Origin: Acidobacteriota bacterium
Lineage (GTDB): Bacteria; Acidobacteriota; Vicinamibacteria; Vicinamibacterales; Fen-181
Assembly: GCA_003170135.1 (NCBI GenBank)
Contig: PMZR01000055.1
Location: forward strand, 1-49,599
Length of the DNA: 49,599 nucleotides
Direction: 5' to 3'
The translations under genes and the position numbers were made by a program. Below the pieces are notes generated by a model. That model was given only the letters and a program-made list of their open reading frames with translations, was not told the origin of the DNA and searched no databases. Shown here one piece after another: positions 31,502 to 39,305 of this stretch. The stretch's first letter is position 1, and each line of letters starts with the position of its first letter.

Positions 31502-31669
31502 TCATCTCTTGTCATCGTCGTGTCGTTGGAACGAACCTTGATAGAGTCGTTCTGATACGCGGCCATCGGGTTCGATCACGCTGACCACGATCTCGACGCG
31601 ATCTTCGAGTGTCCGGTCGATCTCGTCTAACAGCCTCTGCGCCTCGACGATGTCGGGTTCGTCTACCAT
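31502..31669 (-). CDS. Small acidic hypothetical protein
   Basis: A 55-residue protein: an acidic helix (EAQRLLDEIDRTLEDR) followed by a beta hairpin-like segment (VEIVVSVIEPDGRVSERLYQ). It overlaps the previous gene by 7 bases and lies 3 bases before the DUF2213-like gene, so it is part of the same transcript. No family is recognised. Confidence 0.58.
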   Translation of the reverse strand: MVDEPDIVEAQRLLDEIDRTLEDRVEIVVSVIEPDGRVSERLYQGSFQRHDDDKR

Positions 31670-32652
31670 CGCGAGATCCCCGATCCGTGTCGGAATGTGG
31701 CGTACATGATGTCCGTCTGGCGCTTGCGTTCGGCCTCGCGCACGTCCGGGTGCATCGAACACGCGATCGCCCAGACGTCGGGGCGATCTAGACGCTGCTT
31801 GTTGCACACGACGATCGGGCGCTTGCAATAGGGACACAACGCCTCGACGGGTTCAGGCGCTGGCGTGGCGCGAGGCGCTGGCGTGGGGCGGGGCGCATCC
31901 CTGGACGCCCCGCCCACGCCCGTATCGAGACTCTTGTCAGCGGGCACGTCGATCAGATCGGGTAGTTGTACGTCGCCCCGCATCGCGTCCCGGAGCACGT
32001 CGAGTCGCCCCTGTTCGCGTTCGCTCAGGGTTTCGCCTCGGGCAACGCGCTGCAGTAGGTCACGAGCCAACTGCAATGCACTCGTCGGCACGCGATCCGT
32101 GCCATGCGTGTCAGTCGATCGCGCTGACTGCGCCTCTTCGAGCGCGGCGCCAAGTGCCTGTGACTGTTGCACGAGTCGCTGATGTTCTGGGGAACCGGGT
32201 TTCAGAACTTCGAGTTGTTCGATGATCCCTGCGAGCGTTTCACAGTGCGACTGCAACAACGTCGTGTTCGGTCGATAGTCGTCGGTGAGCCGCTTGAGGA
32301 GCGCATCGCGCCGCATCATGTTCACGGGGTGCTTTCTGGCGAGAAAGGACCCCTTGAGCATGCGGGCGCAGCGCGGGCAGTAGCCTTTTCCCTTCGGCTG
32401 CACGTCCGCTTTGCAGTTCGGGCACCAAGTAAGAGGCAACGAGTCCGGCAGTCCGAGCAGAGAAGCCGCCGAGGGGTGGTGCTCCTGCGCCGGGGCAGTC
32501 GTAGGAGCGTCGTTCGCAGGCTCGGCCTGTCTACTAGTAGGGTCTAGGAGAGAGCCCTCCACGCCTCCATTCGGGACGGCTGGCTCGACCTCGTCAGGCG
32601 CGGCCGGTTCGCCGGGCTCAGGCTGTGCGTCAAGTGCTTTGTTTTCTATCAC
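31663..32652 (-). CDS. Double zinc-ribbon protein of unknown function
   Basis: A 329-residue protein starting at GTG 32652 behind AAGGAG. The N-terminal 65 residues are disordered and acidic. A first zinc ribbon (WCPNCKADVQPKGKGYCPRC) follows, then helices, a Pro-rich linker and a second ribbon near the end (CPYCKRPIVVC). The middle contains long helical stretches. Zinc ribbons of this kind occur in phage regulators and DNA-binding proteins; a specific role cannot be read. Confidence 0.66.
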   Translation of the reverse strand: MIENKALDAQPEPGEPAAPDEVEPAVPNGGVEGSLLDPTSRQAEPANDAPTTAPAQEHHPSAASLLGLPDSLPLTWCPNCKADVQPKGKGYCPRCARMLKGSFLARKHPVNMMRRDALLKRLTDDYRPNTTLLQSHCETLAGIIEQLEVLKPGSPEHQRLVQQSQALGAALEEAQSARSTDTHGTDRVPTSALQLARDLLQRVARGETLSEREQGRLDVLRDAMRGDVQLPDLIDVPADKSLDTGVGGASRDAPRPTPAPRATPAPEPVEALCPYCKRPIVVCNKQRLDRPDVWAIACSMHPDVREAERKRQTDIMYATFRHGSGISRW

Positions 32653-32859
32653 TTAGGCTCCTTGTTGGCTAAATCCACTGGGGGATTGAACCAACCACCC
32701 TGGCCCGGGGGGCGCGGTTCCAACTGCCTGGGTTTCGGACATCGAGACTGGACGCCCGGGTCGGGCTTCCCGGTGCACCGTCGAGCCGGGTTCCAACATG
32801 TGGAATGTTCTTCCACGGGTTCATCTCCTTTGGTGCCTTCCAGGAAGGTGGGCCCCCCC

Positions 32860-32940
32860 TTGGGCCCCCTTCCCCCAGCCTTCCCTTAGGGGGCTGAGTA
32901 TGGGGTAAAGGCTGGGGCTAAGGGGCCCAAGGGGGCCCAA
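32860..32940. terminator. Long GC inverted repeat between replication and morphogenesis-like genes
   Basis: Outer arms TTGGGCCCCCTT (32860-32871) and AAGGGGGCCCAA (32929-32940) are perfectly complementary. Further inside CCCCAGCCTT pairs with AAGGCTGGGG (32908-32917). It may end or attenuate leftward transcription from the RepA-type gene; there is no long T-tract. Confidence 0.45.
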
Positions 32941-33000
32941 CCGGTAGCCGGTCCTCATCCTGGGTCGCAAAGTGCGCTTCGGCTGCTCGTCTGTGTCGTA

Positions 33001-33206
33001 GTATCCCAGTTCGGTTCCAGCAGTCAGTATCCGGTATCCAGAGCAAGTCTCTGATACCGGGATACTTTGACCAGTATCGAGGAGGTACCAATACTCGCCG
33101 ATACTTCCGATACTTGAAGGTTTCTCTAACGTTTTCGTCGATTCCAAGGGCCGCTCCTGTCCTTCCTGACGCGGTATTGGGCCAATACTTGTCGCGATAC
33201 CAATAC
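33001..33206. repeat. Iteron-like GTATC/GATAC cluster, candidate origin of element 2
   Basis: Nine exact GTATC/GATAC motifs (33001, 33027, 33034, 33053, 33061, 33074, 33100, 33109, 33196) and four near copies (AATAC or GTATT) lie in about 205 bases, directly after the stop of the RepA-type gene. Many sit in both orientations around short spacers. This matches the layout of iteron origins bound by replication initiators. Confidence 0.65.
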
Positions 33207-33209
33207 CGA

Positions 33210-34310
33210 CTACAGCTCACAGGGCACCTCCACGACGTAGAACCCGCCGTCCGCGTGCTCAGCGACTTCGCCGCGCTTGAGCATCGCGGCCCATGCTTCG
33301 AATCCCTTGTTCCGGTTCACGTGTGCCGCGCTGACCGCAGCCGACGCCGACTTCGGACGCTCGTTGACCGTGTTCGCGAGCAGCAGGTAGTCGCGGAGCT
33401 TCTTCGCGGCCGAATCTTCCTCGGCCTCGGCCGGCTCGACCAGCCAGCCCGACTGCGTCAGCGCCGCGATGAACGGAGCCGCCGCTGCACCGTAGACGCC
33501 CCTGGCCTTGTCGAACGTCACCAAGAACCTGGCGCCCTGATCTTGCGAGTAGTCCTCCGGGCGCGTGAGCTTGAGCAGCAGGTTCATCGGATCTTCCGCC
33601 TTGCTGATCCCTCTTGCGCCGCCCATGCGGTTGCTGTGGTGCGCGAGCATGACGGCCTTCCCGCGTCGTCGCAGCGAGAGCAGATAGTCCTGCGCGGGCT
33701 GCCAGGCAGTCGGGTCTTTTTCACCCTCGGGGTCGAACAGGCACGAGCGGTTGTCGAACAGGATGAAGTCGGCGGCCTCGACGTAGGGCTCTATCGCCTC
33801 TTGGCCTTCGAGCGTATCGAGACGTGGCAAGTAGGTGTCCTGCCAGTCGGCCGCGATGATGGTGAGTGCGCCCGTGGTGTAGCTGGGTACGTTCAGCATC
33901 CGGCACAGGTTCGCGGAGCGTTCCTGCAACTCCTCGCTCGCCATTTCGCCATCGACCTGGAGGACGCGGCATGGCGTGGGGTTGTGGAACCCGAGTGCGT
34001 CGATGCCATACGCCGCCACGAGCGCTATCGTCTGCATCAGCCAGGACTTGCCGAAGCCGCGCTCGGCGTAGATCTGGCCGATGTGACCTTCGCGGAATAC
34101 GACAGAGTCCCCCCGGTAGAGCAGCGGACGGCGGGCCGGAAATTGGTGCGTGGCAAGCTCCGCCAGCGACAGCGCGAGCAGGTCGGGGACCGGCCCGGTC
34201 CGCTCGGCGCTGACCGCGCGCTTGGCCTCGGCCCTGATGCGGATGACGTCCTTCTCGCGGTCGAGGACGGCCGCGCGGATCGCGGGGTCGGCAAGGTTCG
34301 CGATTACCAT
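33210..34310 (-). CDS. RepA-type AAA/RecA-fold ATPase (replicative helicase-like)
   Basis: A 366-residue protein. Walker A is AERGFGKSW (82-90), Walker B FILFDNRSC with D186, and HHSNR near residue 230 matches the sensor region of RepA-like hexameric helicases. The C-terminal 70 residues look winged-helix-like (EAWAAMLKRGEVAEHADGGF). The ATG at 34310 overlaps the prim-pol stop. The larger upstream frame is out of the prim-pol gene and rejected. It should work with the prim-pol in replication of element 2 from the adjacent GTATC repeats. Confidence 0.85.
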   Translation of the reverse strand: MVIANLADPAIRAAVLDREKDVIRIRAEAKRAVSAERTGPVPDLLALSLAELATHQFPARRPLLYRGDSVVFREGHIGQIYAERGFGKSWLMQTIALVAAYGIDALGFHNPTPCRVLQVDGEMASEELQERSANLCRMLNVPSYTTGALTIIAADWQDTYLPRLDTLEGQEAIEPYVEAADFILFDNRSCLFDPEGEKDPTAWQPAQDYLLSLRRRGKAVMLAHHSNRMGGARGISKAEDPMNLLLKLTRPEDYSQDQGARFLVTFDKARGVYGAAAAPFIAALTQSGWLVEPAEAEEDSAAKKLRDYLLLANTVNERPKSASAAVSAAHVNRNKGFEAWAAMLKRGEVAEHADGGFYVVEVPCEL

Positions 34311-35158
34311 TGCAGTCCCCGCAGGCCGCTGAGCCCTTCGAGCGCTGGCGTGAACGGCCGGTCCGGCATGTTCCACGCGCGCAGGAACCAGCGCTCGAAC
34401 GCATCGTTTTCTTCGAGCGGCGGTCGGCAGCGCCCGAGGTTTATCAAATGAATCGCCTCGCGCGCTTCGGCCTGATCGAAGAGGTGCCGCCAGGAGCGGA
34501 TCTGCCGGAACAACATGTCGTGACGCTCGCCGGCCTTCACCACCGCGGGGCACTCGAACGGCGCGCCGCCCTCGGCCGGCGACCCACGCTCCGCTGGTGG
34601 TCGGTCGTCCCACTGAAAACTAGCTGCCGGGAAGATGGGCACGTCGAGGATGTTCCACGACCAGCGGTCAGCGGCGTAGATCACGCCATCAGGTCGAATT
34701 GAGCCGGCTCCGACCACATACTGCCCAGCCCCGTGCCGGAACTCGATGGTGTGTCCGCCGCGGTGAATGAAGTGAGGCGCGCCACCAACGAGACGATACC
34801 AGCGGTGGCGGCCGCGACCGGGAGCGCCGTCGTGGTATGGCCCCGTCGTCACCATGAACGGGGTCGCAGGCAGGTGCGCGGCGTTCCAGGCTTCAGACTT
34901 GTGGCTGTCGCTGTCGGCGACCGCGAACAGGGCGAGCGGCACGCCGAATTCCTTGAACCGCGCCGCCTGCTCACGGGTACAGCAATAGTCGAACTGAGAG
35001 GTGCCTTTCGGCACGGCAGGCACCTTGTTATAGGTTGGGAAAACGTGGACGCCGTGATCGTAGAACCAGAGGGACGCAGGACGTGGTTCTTCGTCGGCAT
35101 CGGCGAAATGTTCTTCGTCCGCGCGGAGATCATTGACGGCCGCTCCGGCCGGCGTCAC
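34304..35158 (-). CDS. Bifunctional primase/polymerase (prim-pol, AEP-type) domain protein
   Basis: A 284-residue protein with the archaeo-eukaryotic primase-like prim-pol pattern: HGVHVFPTYNKVPAVPKG at the start, the acidic motif ALFAVADSDS, then GRHRWYRLVGG and IEFRHGAGQYVVGAGS followed by IRPDGVIY. These match the metal, His and Arg motifs of the family. The GTG start at 35158 overlaps the previous stop as GTGA. Together with the following ATPase it forms a split primase-helicase, whereas element 1 uses a fused CHC2/TOPRIM type. Confidence 0.83.
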   Translation of the reverse strand: MTPAGAAVNDLRADEEHFADADEEPRPASLWFYDHGVHVFPTYNKVPAVPKGTSQFDYCCTREQAARFKEFGVPLALFAVADSDSHKSEAWNAAHLPATPFMVTTGPYHDGAPGRGRHRWYRLVGGAPHFIHRGGHTIEFRHGAGQYVVGAGSIRPDGVIYAADRWSWNILDVPIFPAASFQWDDRPPAERGSPAEGGAPFECPAVVKAGERHDMLFRQIRSWRHLFDQAEAREAIHLINLGRCRPPLEENDAFERWFLRAWNMPDRPFTPALEGLSGLRGLQW

Positions 35159-35364
35159 GACTCGCGCTCCATTCGCTTGACGGCGTTGGTGGCTTCGACC
35201 AGCCGATCGACCGCGGCCTGAAGGTCTTTGGCAGAAACCCGCGCCCACACGGGGGGCAAGTACCGGTCGGCGAGCGCCTGCGCCACCTTGTCGAAAATGA
35301 CAACTTCATGCGTCGGGGCATCGCCGTACGCCACAAAGTCGACCACCTCGGCGATCTTCTTCAT
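35155..35364 (-). CDS. Small hypothetical protein
   Basis: A 69-residue protein with a beta-like N-terminus (IAEVVDFVAYGDAPTHEVVI) and a C-terminal helix (AKDLQAAVDRLVEATNAVKR). ATGA overlap with the regulator upstream and GTGA overlap with prim-pol downstream support it. No family is recognised. Confidence 0.62.
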   Translation of the reverse strand: MKKIAEVVDFVAYGDAPTHEVVIFDKVAQALADRYLPPVWARVSAKDLQAAVDRLVEATNAVKRMERES

Positions 35365-35585
35365 TTCGACCCCTCGGCCACGCGTGGCCCCAGGACTGCG
35401 ACGTCCTTCAGAAGCTCCTCGGGGGCGACGCGGAAGAATGCGGCGAGGCGCGCCAGCTGCGCGGCGGTCGGCTTCAGCCGTCCGATCTCGATGCAGGAAA
35501 TTAAAGGCTGCGCTATGTGCGATGCAAAGGCGAGGGCGGCTTGGGATAGCTGCCTGTTTTGCCGTTCAAACTTCAGGCGGGTCAT
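35361..35585 (-). CDS. XRE-family helix-turn-helix regulator
   Basis: A 74-residue HTH_3 protein: RLKFERQNRQLSQAALAFAS (helices 1-2), then QPLISCIEIGRLKPTAAQLA (recognition helix and helix 4) and FFRVAPEELLKD. It starts at 35585 with GGAGG about 10 bases upstream. It is the first gene of the leftward unit of element 2 and probably regulates its own promoter at 35733-35760. It has no repressor cleavage domain. Confidence 0.82.
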   Translation of the reverse strand: MTRLKFERQNRQLSQAALAFASHIAQPLISCIEIGRLKPTAAQLARLAAFFRVAPEELLKDVAVLGPRVAEGSK

Positions 35586-35732
35586 CGCGCGAAAACCTCC
35601 ATCTTGGTGGTGGTCTTCGCGCGGAGCTGGGGTAGGCAGCAGCGCTTGGCAGGTGTGACCCTGCACCCGACGGCCCTTAATTCTCCCCCTCTCGCACGTG
35701 GCGTGCGGGGTCCGCCGGGAACTAGTTTTTTG

Positions 35733-35760
35733 AGTATATAATAAAAAACGGCCCTGTCCA
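35733..35760 (-). promoter_or_regulatory. Promoter of the element 2 leftward unit
   Basis: On the minus strand TGGACA (35755-35760) and TATACT (35733-35738) are separated by 16 bases. It lies in the most AT-rich part of the window. The leader to the XRE gene would be about 140 nt. Confidence 0.55.
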
Positions 35761-35951
35761 CCACTAATCGTCTAAAAAGATTGTCTAACTTTCGGCCGTC
35801 CAGCCCGGAGGAGCAGGCCGGGAGCCGGCATGTACTACCAGCTTGCCCGCCTGCCGTCAGGCTCTCCCTCAGCCTGTCCGCGTGCCTGCGCCGCCCGCCT
35901 AGGCCACCCGGAGCGCCGTGCCGGACACCGTGTAAAAGGTTTCCGCTCCAT

Positions 35952-35963
35952 TTGGGGACGCCA
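35952..35963. other. Attachment core, right junction (attR-like)
   Basis: An exact TTGGGGACGCCA. The 14 bases to its left match the tRNA T-arm at 8 positions (GG-TTC-TCC). To its right begins presumed host DNA (AACCTTCGCTCGCTTGC), likely the original flank of tRNA-Glu. Confidence 0.8.
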
Positions 35964-36083
35964 ACCTTCGCTCGCTTGCACGGGAACCGAGCTACGGTTG
36001 GCAAGCCACCCTTCGCGCGAGGCGACGCGCAAGCCGGCGAAGGTTGTCCCGCCGAAGCTGCGAAGCAGCGAAGGCGGACGACC

Positions 36084-36188
36084 AAGCCAGCCAATCCTGT
36101 CCTTCCCCTGAACCGTGAGCGACCTTCGTCTGGGCAAGCCAGCCAACCAGGACCTGTCCTTCCCTGAACCGTGAACAAGCTTCGTCAA
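36084..36188. repeat. Two direct repeats of about 45-49 bp downstream of attR
   Basis: Both units contain GCCAGCCAA, CTGTCCTTCCC, CTGAACCGTGA and CTTCGTC in order (36085-36129 and 36136-36184). They lie in a 400-bp stretch (35964-36370) without a gene that also has a GCGAAGG-rich palindromic part near 36050. Confidence 0.6.
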
Positions 36189-36370
36189 GTTTAGTCTAAG
36201 CCGGCCTGCCAGCGAAGTCTGCTGCCCCCGTGAGCGCGCCGTTGCCAAATTCGAGCGCCCTGGCCTGCCTGGCCGGTGCAGATTTCTCTGATCGGAGGCG
36301 GACCGCGTCTGAAAATCGCTGACATTCGCTTCGGAGTCAACGTGGCGGTGCCTTTGCGAGCCTCGTGGGC

Positions 36371-36622
36371 ATGGTTGCCAAGGCTCTCGTCTACGTCCTC
36401 AGAAGCGTGACTCATCCCGACCGGTACTACGCTGGCTTGACCTCGAACGTCGCCGCGCGCCTCGAGACCCACAACTCCGGCGGTTCTGTTCACACCATGC
36501 ACAATCGGCCGTGGGAGCTCGTTGTGTCACTGGAGTTCTCGAGTGCCGACAGTGCTGTCGCCTTCGAGCGTTACCTGAAATCCGGCTCCGGCCGCGCCTT
36601 CGCCAAGCGTCACTTCATCTGA
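36371..36622 (+). CDS. GIY-YIG nuclease-family protein
   Basis: An 83-residue single-domain protein. The GIY-YIG core is seen as VYVLRS and YYAGLTSN, followed by RLETHNSGG with the catalytic Arg and the HNxG turn, and by a C-terminal FERYLKSGSGRAFAKRHF with the family's conserved Glu. It resembles the small YhbQ/UvrC-like group often found in bacteria and Acidobacteriota, rather than a homing enzyme with a DNA-binding domain. The ATG at 36371 is preferred; a GTG six bases upstream is possible. It is the first host gene after the mobile DNA. Confidence 0.85.
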   Translation: MVAKALVYVLRSVTHPDRYYAGLTSNVAARLETHNSGGSVHTMHNRPWELVVSLEFSSADSAVAFERYLKSGSGRAFAKRHFI

Positions 36623-36938
36623 GCCGCAGCAGTCGGGAACTGCAGCGGCGACGAGGTTCCAAATCCTCCGGTCTCGGCGTAGGTCAGCCCCTTCGGAAAG
36701 ACCACTTCCAGCGTTCGGTGTCCGAGCGGATGAGCGGCGCCCCCCAGCGTCCGGCTACCTCCCGGCCGCTCGCCGTTCCGCAGGGCTGCGCCAGAGTGTA
36801 GACGGATTCGCTCCCTGCACGGCGTGCAGGCGCATCGGTGGCCCGACGCCGGTCTATATTGGTGGCGGGATCGAAGACCACTGGCGGTGCTACAATCGCC
36901 TCGCCCGCTGCAGCCACGCATTCAGCCGGTGCGACTTC
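36623..36938. other. 316-bp gap without a recognisable gene
   Basis: Frames on both strands are low-quality shadows. Only small hairpins are visible, for example CTGCACGGCGTGCAG near 36815. I see no promoter or RNA gene. Confidence 0.4.
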
Positions 36939-38222
36939 ATGACCTCAGGACCGCGGCACCCATTCAAATCACAGGCTATCCGACGCCACGCGGTGCGAGC
37001 CGCCGCATGCCTTCTGTTCGCTTTGGTGGTTATCGCGGCAACCCCTCGAACGTGGTCGCTTGATCGTGTCAGCGGCGTGCAGGCCCAACAGCAGCCCCTG
37101 ACGGCGACCGTCTGCGAGATCGAACGTCGCCCACAGGACTTCGACGGCAGGATGGTGCGGGTCAGAGCGCGTGTGATCGAAGGGTTCGAGGTCTTCGCAA
37201 TCCGCGACGGCGGGTGTGCGGATATTTGGCTGGATTACCCGGGGGCCAGCGGTTTTGGTGCGATGGTGTCTTCGGGCGCGAAGACGCCCGAACTGAACCG
37301 GCCGGAGATCGCACTGAAACGAGACGCAGCCTTTGACCGTTTCGTCGCCTCGCTTGAAGCGGAGATGTATCCGCGGAACAGGGAGACGATTTGCCAGGGT
37401 TGTTTCCGCTATGAAGTGACGGCGACGATGACTGGCCGCCTCGATTATGGCGGGAAGGGCAGAGGTTTCGGCCACCTCAACTCGTACCCGACACGGCTCC
37501 TGCTTCAATCGGTTGCGGACGTGTCAGCGAAGGACTTGGTCGACCGCTACGACCCGAAGGAATTCAGCACTACCAAGATTCGTTTTCCCAAGGGAGTGAT
37601 TGGCGGACGCCTGATTGACGTGTCCGAGATGCCGATGCCCGAACAGGTCGTTTACGCGATTGACGCTGTACCAGACGGGCGAGCCGTCCCACCGTCGTTC
37701 TTCGGGATCACGGACGACAAGGGACAGTTCACGATCAGCGTGCCTCCTGGCAGCTATGTGGTGGGCATCAACGTCCGGTCTTCGCCGTCGCCGAAGTTGC
37801 CGTACACGCGCACCTTCTTCCCGCATGTCAGCACGCAGGCAGCCGCTCAGAAGTTCGAGATTCGTGACCATCAGCAGGAAGCACTGGAGTTCCGACTTGC
37901 CGGACCGCTCGTGCGTCGAGAGGTTCCAGTTTCAGTCGTGTGGCCGGACGGTCGGCCCGTACCTGATGCGAACGTATGGCTTGAGGACGTTGATTACGGT
38001 AGCTACAACGTCGTCGGCGAGTCAGTCAGCCACACGGATGCCAACGGTCGGTTTACCCTCGTCGGCTTCGAGAACCGCCCCTACGTCATACACGCGAACA
38101 TCTACGTAAAGCCCAATTTCGTACGGCATTGTGCGCCGACTGTCCGCCTCGACGCGGGCGCTTCGAGGCCATCGCCTATCCCGTTCACCCTCAGTATGAC
38201 GGGCGACGGTTGTCGTCGGTAG
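36939..38222 (+). CDS. Secreted protein with carboxypeptidase-regulatory-like domains
   Basis: A 427-residue protein with an N-terminal signal segment (AACLLFALVVIAATPRTWSL, then QAQQQP). An OB-like N-terminal part (TVCEIERRPQDFDGRMVRVR) is followed by two beta-sandwich modules that resemble carboxypeptidase regulatory-like domains (GQFTISVPPGSYVVGINV and GRFTLVGFENRPYVIHANIY). These are found in many acidobacterial secreted proteins with no assigned activity. The ATG at 36939 has a weak ribosome binding site. Confidence 0.75.
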   Translation: MTSGPRHPFKSQAIRRHAVRAAACLLFALVVIAATPRTWSLDRVSGVQAQQQPLTATVCEIERRPQDFDGRMVRVRARVIEGFEVFAIRDGGCADIWLDYPGASGFGAMVSSGAKTPELNRPEIALKRDAAFDRFVASLEAEMYPRNRETICQGCFRYEVTATMTGRLDYGGKGRGFGHLNSYPTRLLLQSVADVSAKDLVDRYDPKEFSTTKIRFPKGVIGGRLIDVSEMPMPEQVVYAIDAVPDGRAVPPSFFGITDDKGQFTISVPPGSYVVGINVRSSPSPKLPYTRTFFPHVSTQAAAQKFEIRDHQQEALEFRLAGPLVRREVPVSVVWPDGRPVPDANVWLEDVDYGSYNVVGESVSHTDANGRFTLVGFENRPYVIHANIYVKPNFVRHCAPTVRLDAGASRPSPIPFTLSMTGDGCRR

Positions 38223-38328
38223 GTTGGTTTCGGTCTAGTTCTTCTTCCGATTCCAATCTACTGAGGGAGTGTCAATCGCCTGAAAGCGGCGGGTATCACC
38301 CAAGGGCGGATCGCTTTAGGCGGCGAAA

Positions 38329-38556
38329 TCACGCGATTTCCGAAGAGTGTCCATCTGCGCCAGCCAAGTCGTAAGCCCACTTCGCCTCAGCCCCGTCCTT
38401 GAAGGTAATCGAGATTGGCTGCCCGGGCCGAAGGCGTTCGACGGCTACCCAGCTCGCCGCGTGTGGCCCTCGTGCGGCCGATGCCACGCGAGCAGAAATG
38501 AGCAAGACAGCGAGTGTCAGTAAAACGACGGGCGGGCGAGAGTTACGGACGCGCAT
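38329..38556 (-). CDS. Small secreted protein
   Basis: A 75-residue protein. A signal peptide (VVLLTLAVLLISARVASA) precedes a short beta-rich part (WVAVERLRPGQPISITFKDG), similar to the first half of small acidobacterial secreted proteins with an LRPGQ motif. It is shorter than those and may be truncated. The start at 38556 has GGAG upstream. Confidence 0.55.
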   Translation of the reverse strand: MRVRNSRPPVVLLTLAVLLISARVASAARGPHAASWVAVERLRPGQPISITFKDGAEAKWAYDLAGADGHSSEIA

Positions 38557-38749
38557 GGCTTGCTCCTTCTCGCGCACGCGGAGTCGTACGCGCTCGTTAG
38601 TCTACTGCGTAGCCCGGCGGCAAATCGGCTCATCGTCGCCTCTGAGTGTTCTGGCGATCGCGCCCGAAAGACGCAGGCCGACCTGATTCTCCTGTCAAAC
38701 GGGTCGAGTTGTCGCTACACTTTCCATCGCATCGGACTGGGAGGTGATG

Positions 38750-39229
38750 ATGCCGTCCCGCGTTATCTGCCGCGCGATTCTGACCGTTTCGCTGGTGGCC
38801 ATGGCAGGCTGCGGCGCTTCGCCCAGCCCCGCGTCGCCGGTGGCGCCGAAGGCGCCCGCGTCCATCGACGACGTAGTCGGCGACTGGACCCCGGTCTTTA
38901 CCACGTCGGGGTCGGTGAACGGCACGCCGGCGGGGTGTTCGGATTACAGTTACGCCATCGCCAGGACGGGCACGACTTCCGCACAATTGACGTACGACGT
39001 GCTGTGCGGAGGTTACCAGTTGAAGGGAACGGCATCCGCACTGTGGCAGGGCTCGACGTTGACGTGGACTGCGACCGGGACGGTTGCGGCAGGCATGGTG
39101 AACTGCCCATACGTCGTCAACGGCACCGCCGCGCCGTTCGACACAGCGAACGCATTGATAAAGATCTTCTATGACGGGACGGTGTGCGGCGTGGGGGTCG
39201 GAGGTGACGTGTTGATGAAGCACAAATAG
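38750..39229 (+). CDS. Putative lipoprotein
   Basis: A 159-residue protein with a lipoprotein signal (LTVSLVAMAGC, lipidated Cys at about 21). The mature part has six Cys-containing short strands (GCSDYSYAIARTG, LTYDVLCGGYQ, CPYVVNG, GTVCGVGVGG), suggesting a beta-barrel-like lipocalin or META-type fold. The ATG at 38750 is chosen among three consecutive start codons because GGAGG then lies at normal spacing. Confidence 0.65.
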   Translation: MPSRVICRAILTVSLVAMAGCGASPSPASPVAPKAPASIDDVVGDWTPVFTTSGSVNGTPAGCSDYSYAIARTGTTSAQLTYDVLCGGYQLKGTASALWQGSTLTWTATGTVAAGMVNCPYVVNGTAAPFDTANALIKIFYDGTVCGVGVGGDVLMKHK

Positions 39230-39305
39230 AACGGCGGCCGGGGCGACAGGCTGCGCACTCCTAGGCTGTCCGCACGCCCCCGCGCCCTGTCTGAAGGAGA
39301 TGCCG

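Larger units (their letters stand above)
27090..35963. mobile_element. Integrative element 2 (satellite-like, with prim-pol, RepA-type ATPase and DUF2213-like protein)
   Basis: Bounded by the middle and right copies of the att core, about 8.9 kb. The serine recombinase is at the left boundary and an XRE regulator with a strong promoter is at the right. All genes run leftward. It holds a replication module, a candidate iteron origin, a hairpin array and one phage morphogenesis-like protein. There is no terminase, portal, capsid or tail gene. Confidence 0.77.

Noticed and set aside
32918..33220. Leftward frame rich in Tyr, Arg and Trp after the RepA-type gene
   Set aside because: Its unusual composition is the translation of the GTATC/GATAC repeats; no ribosome binding site or family supports it.
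11593..35963. A single 24-kb prophage
   Set aside because: The third att copy at 27090, two recombinases and two separate replication modules fit two elements better, and essential structural genes are missing.
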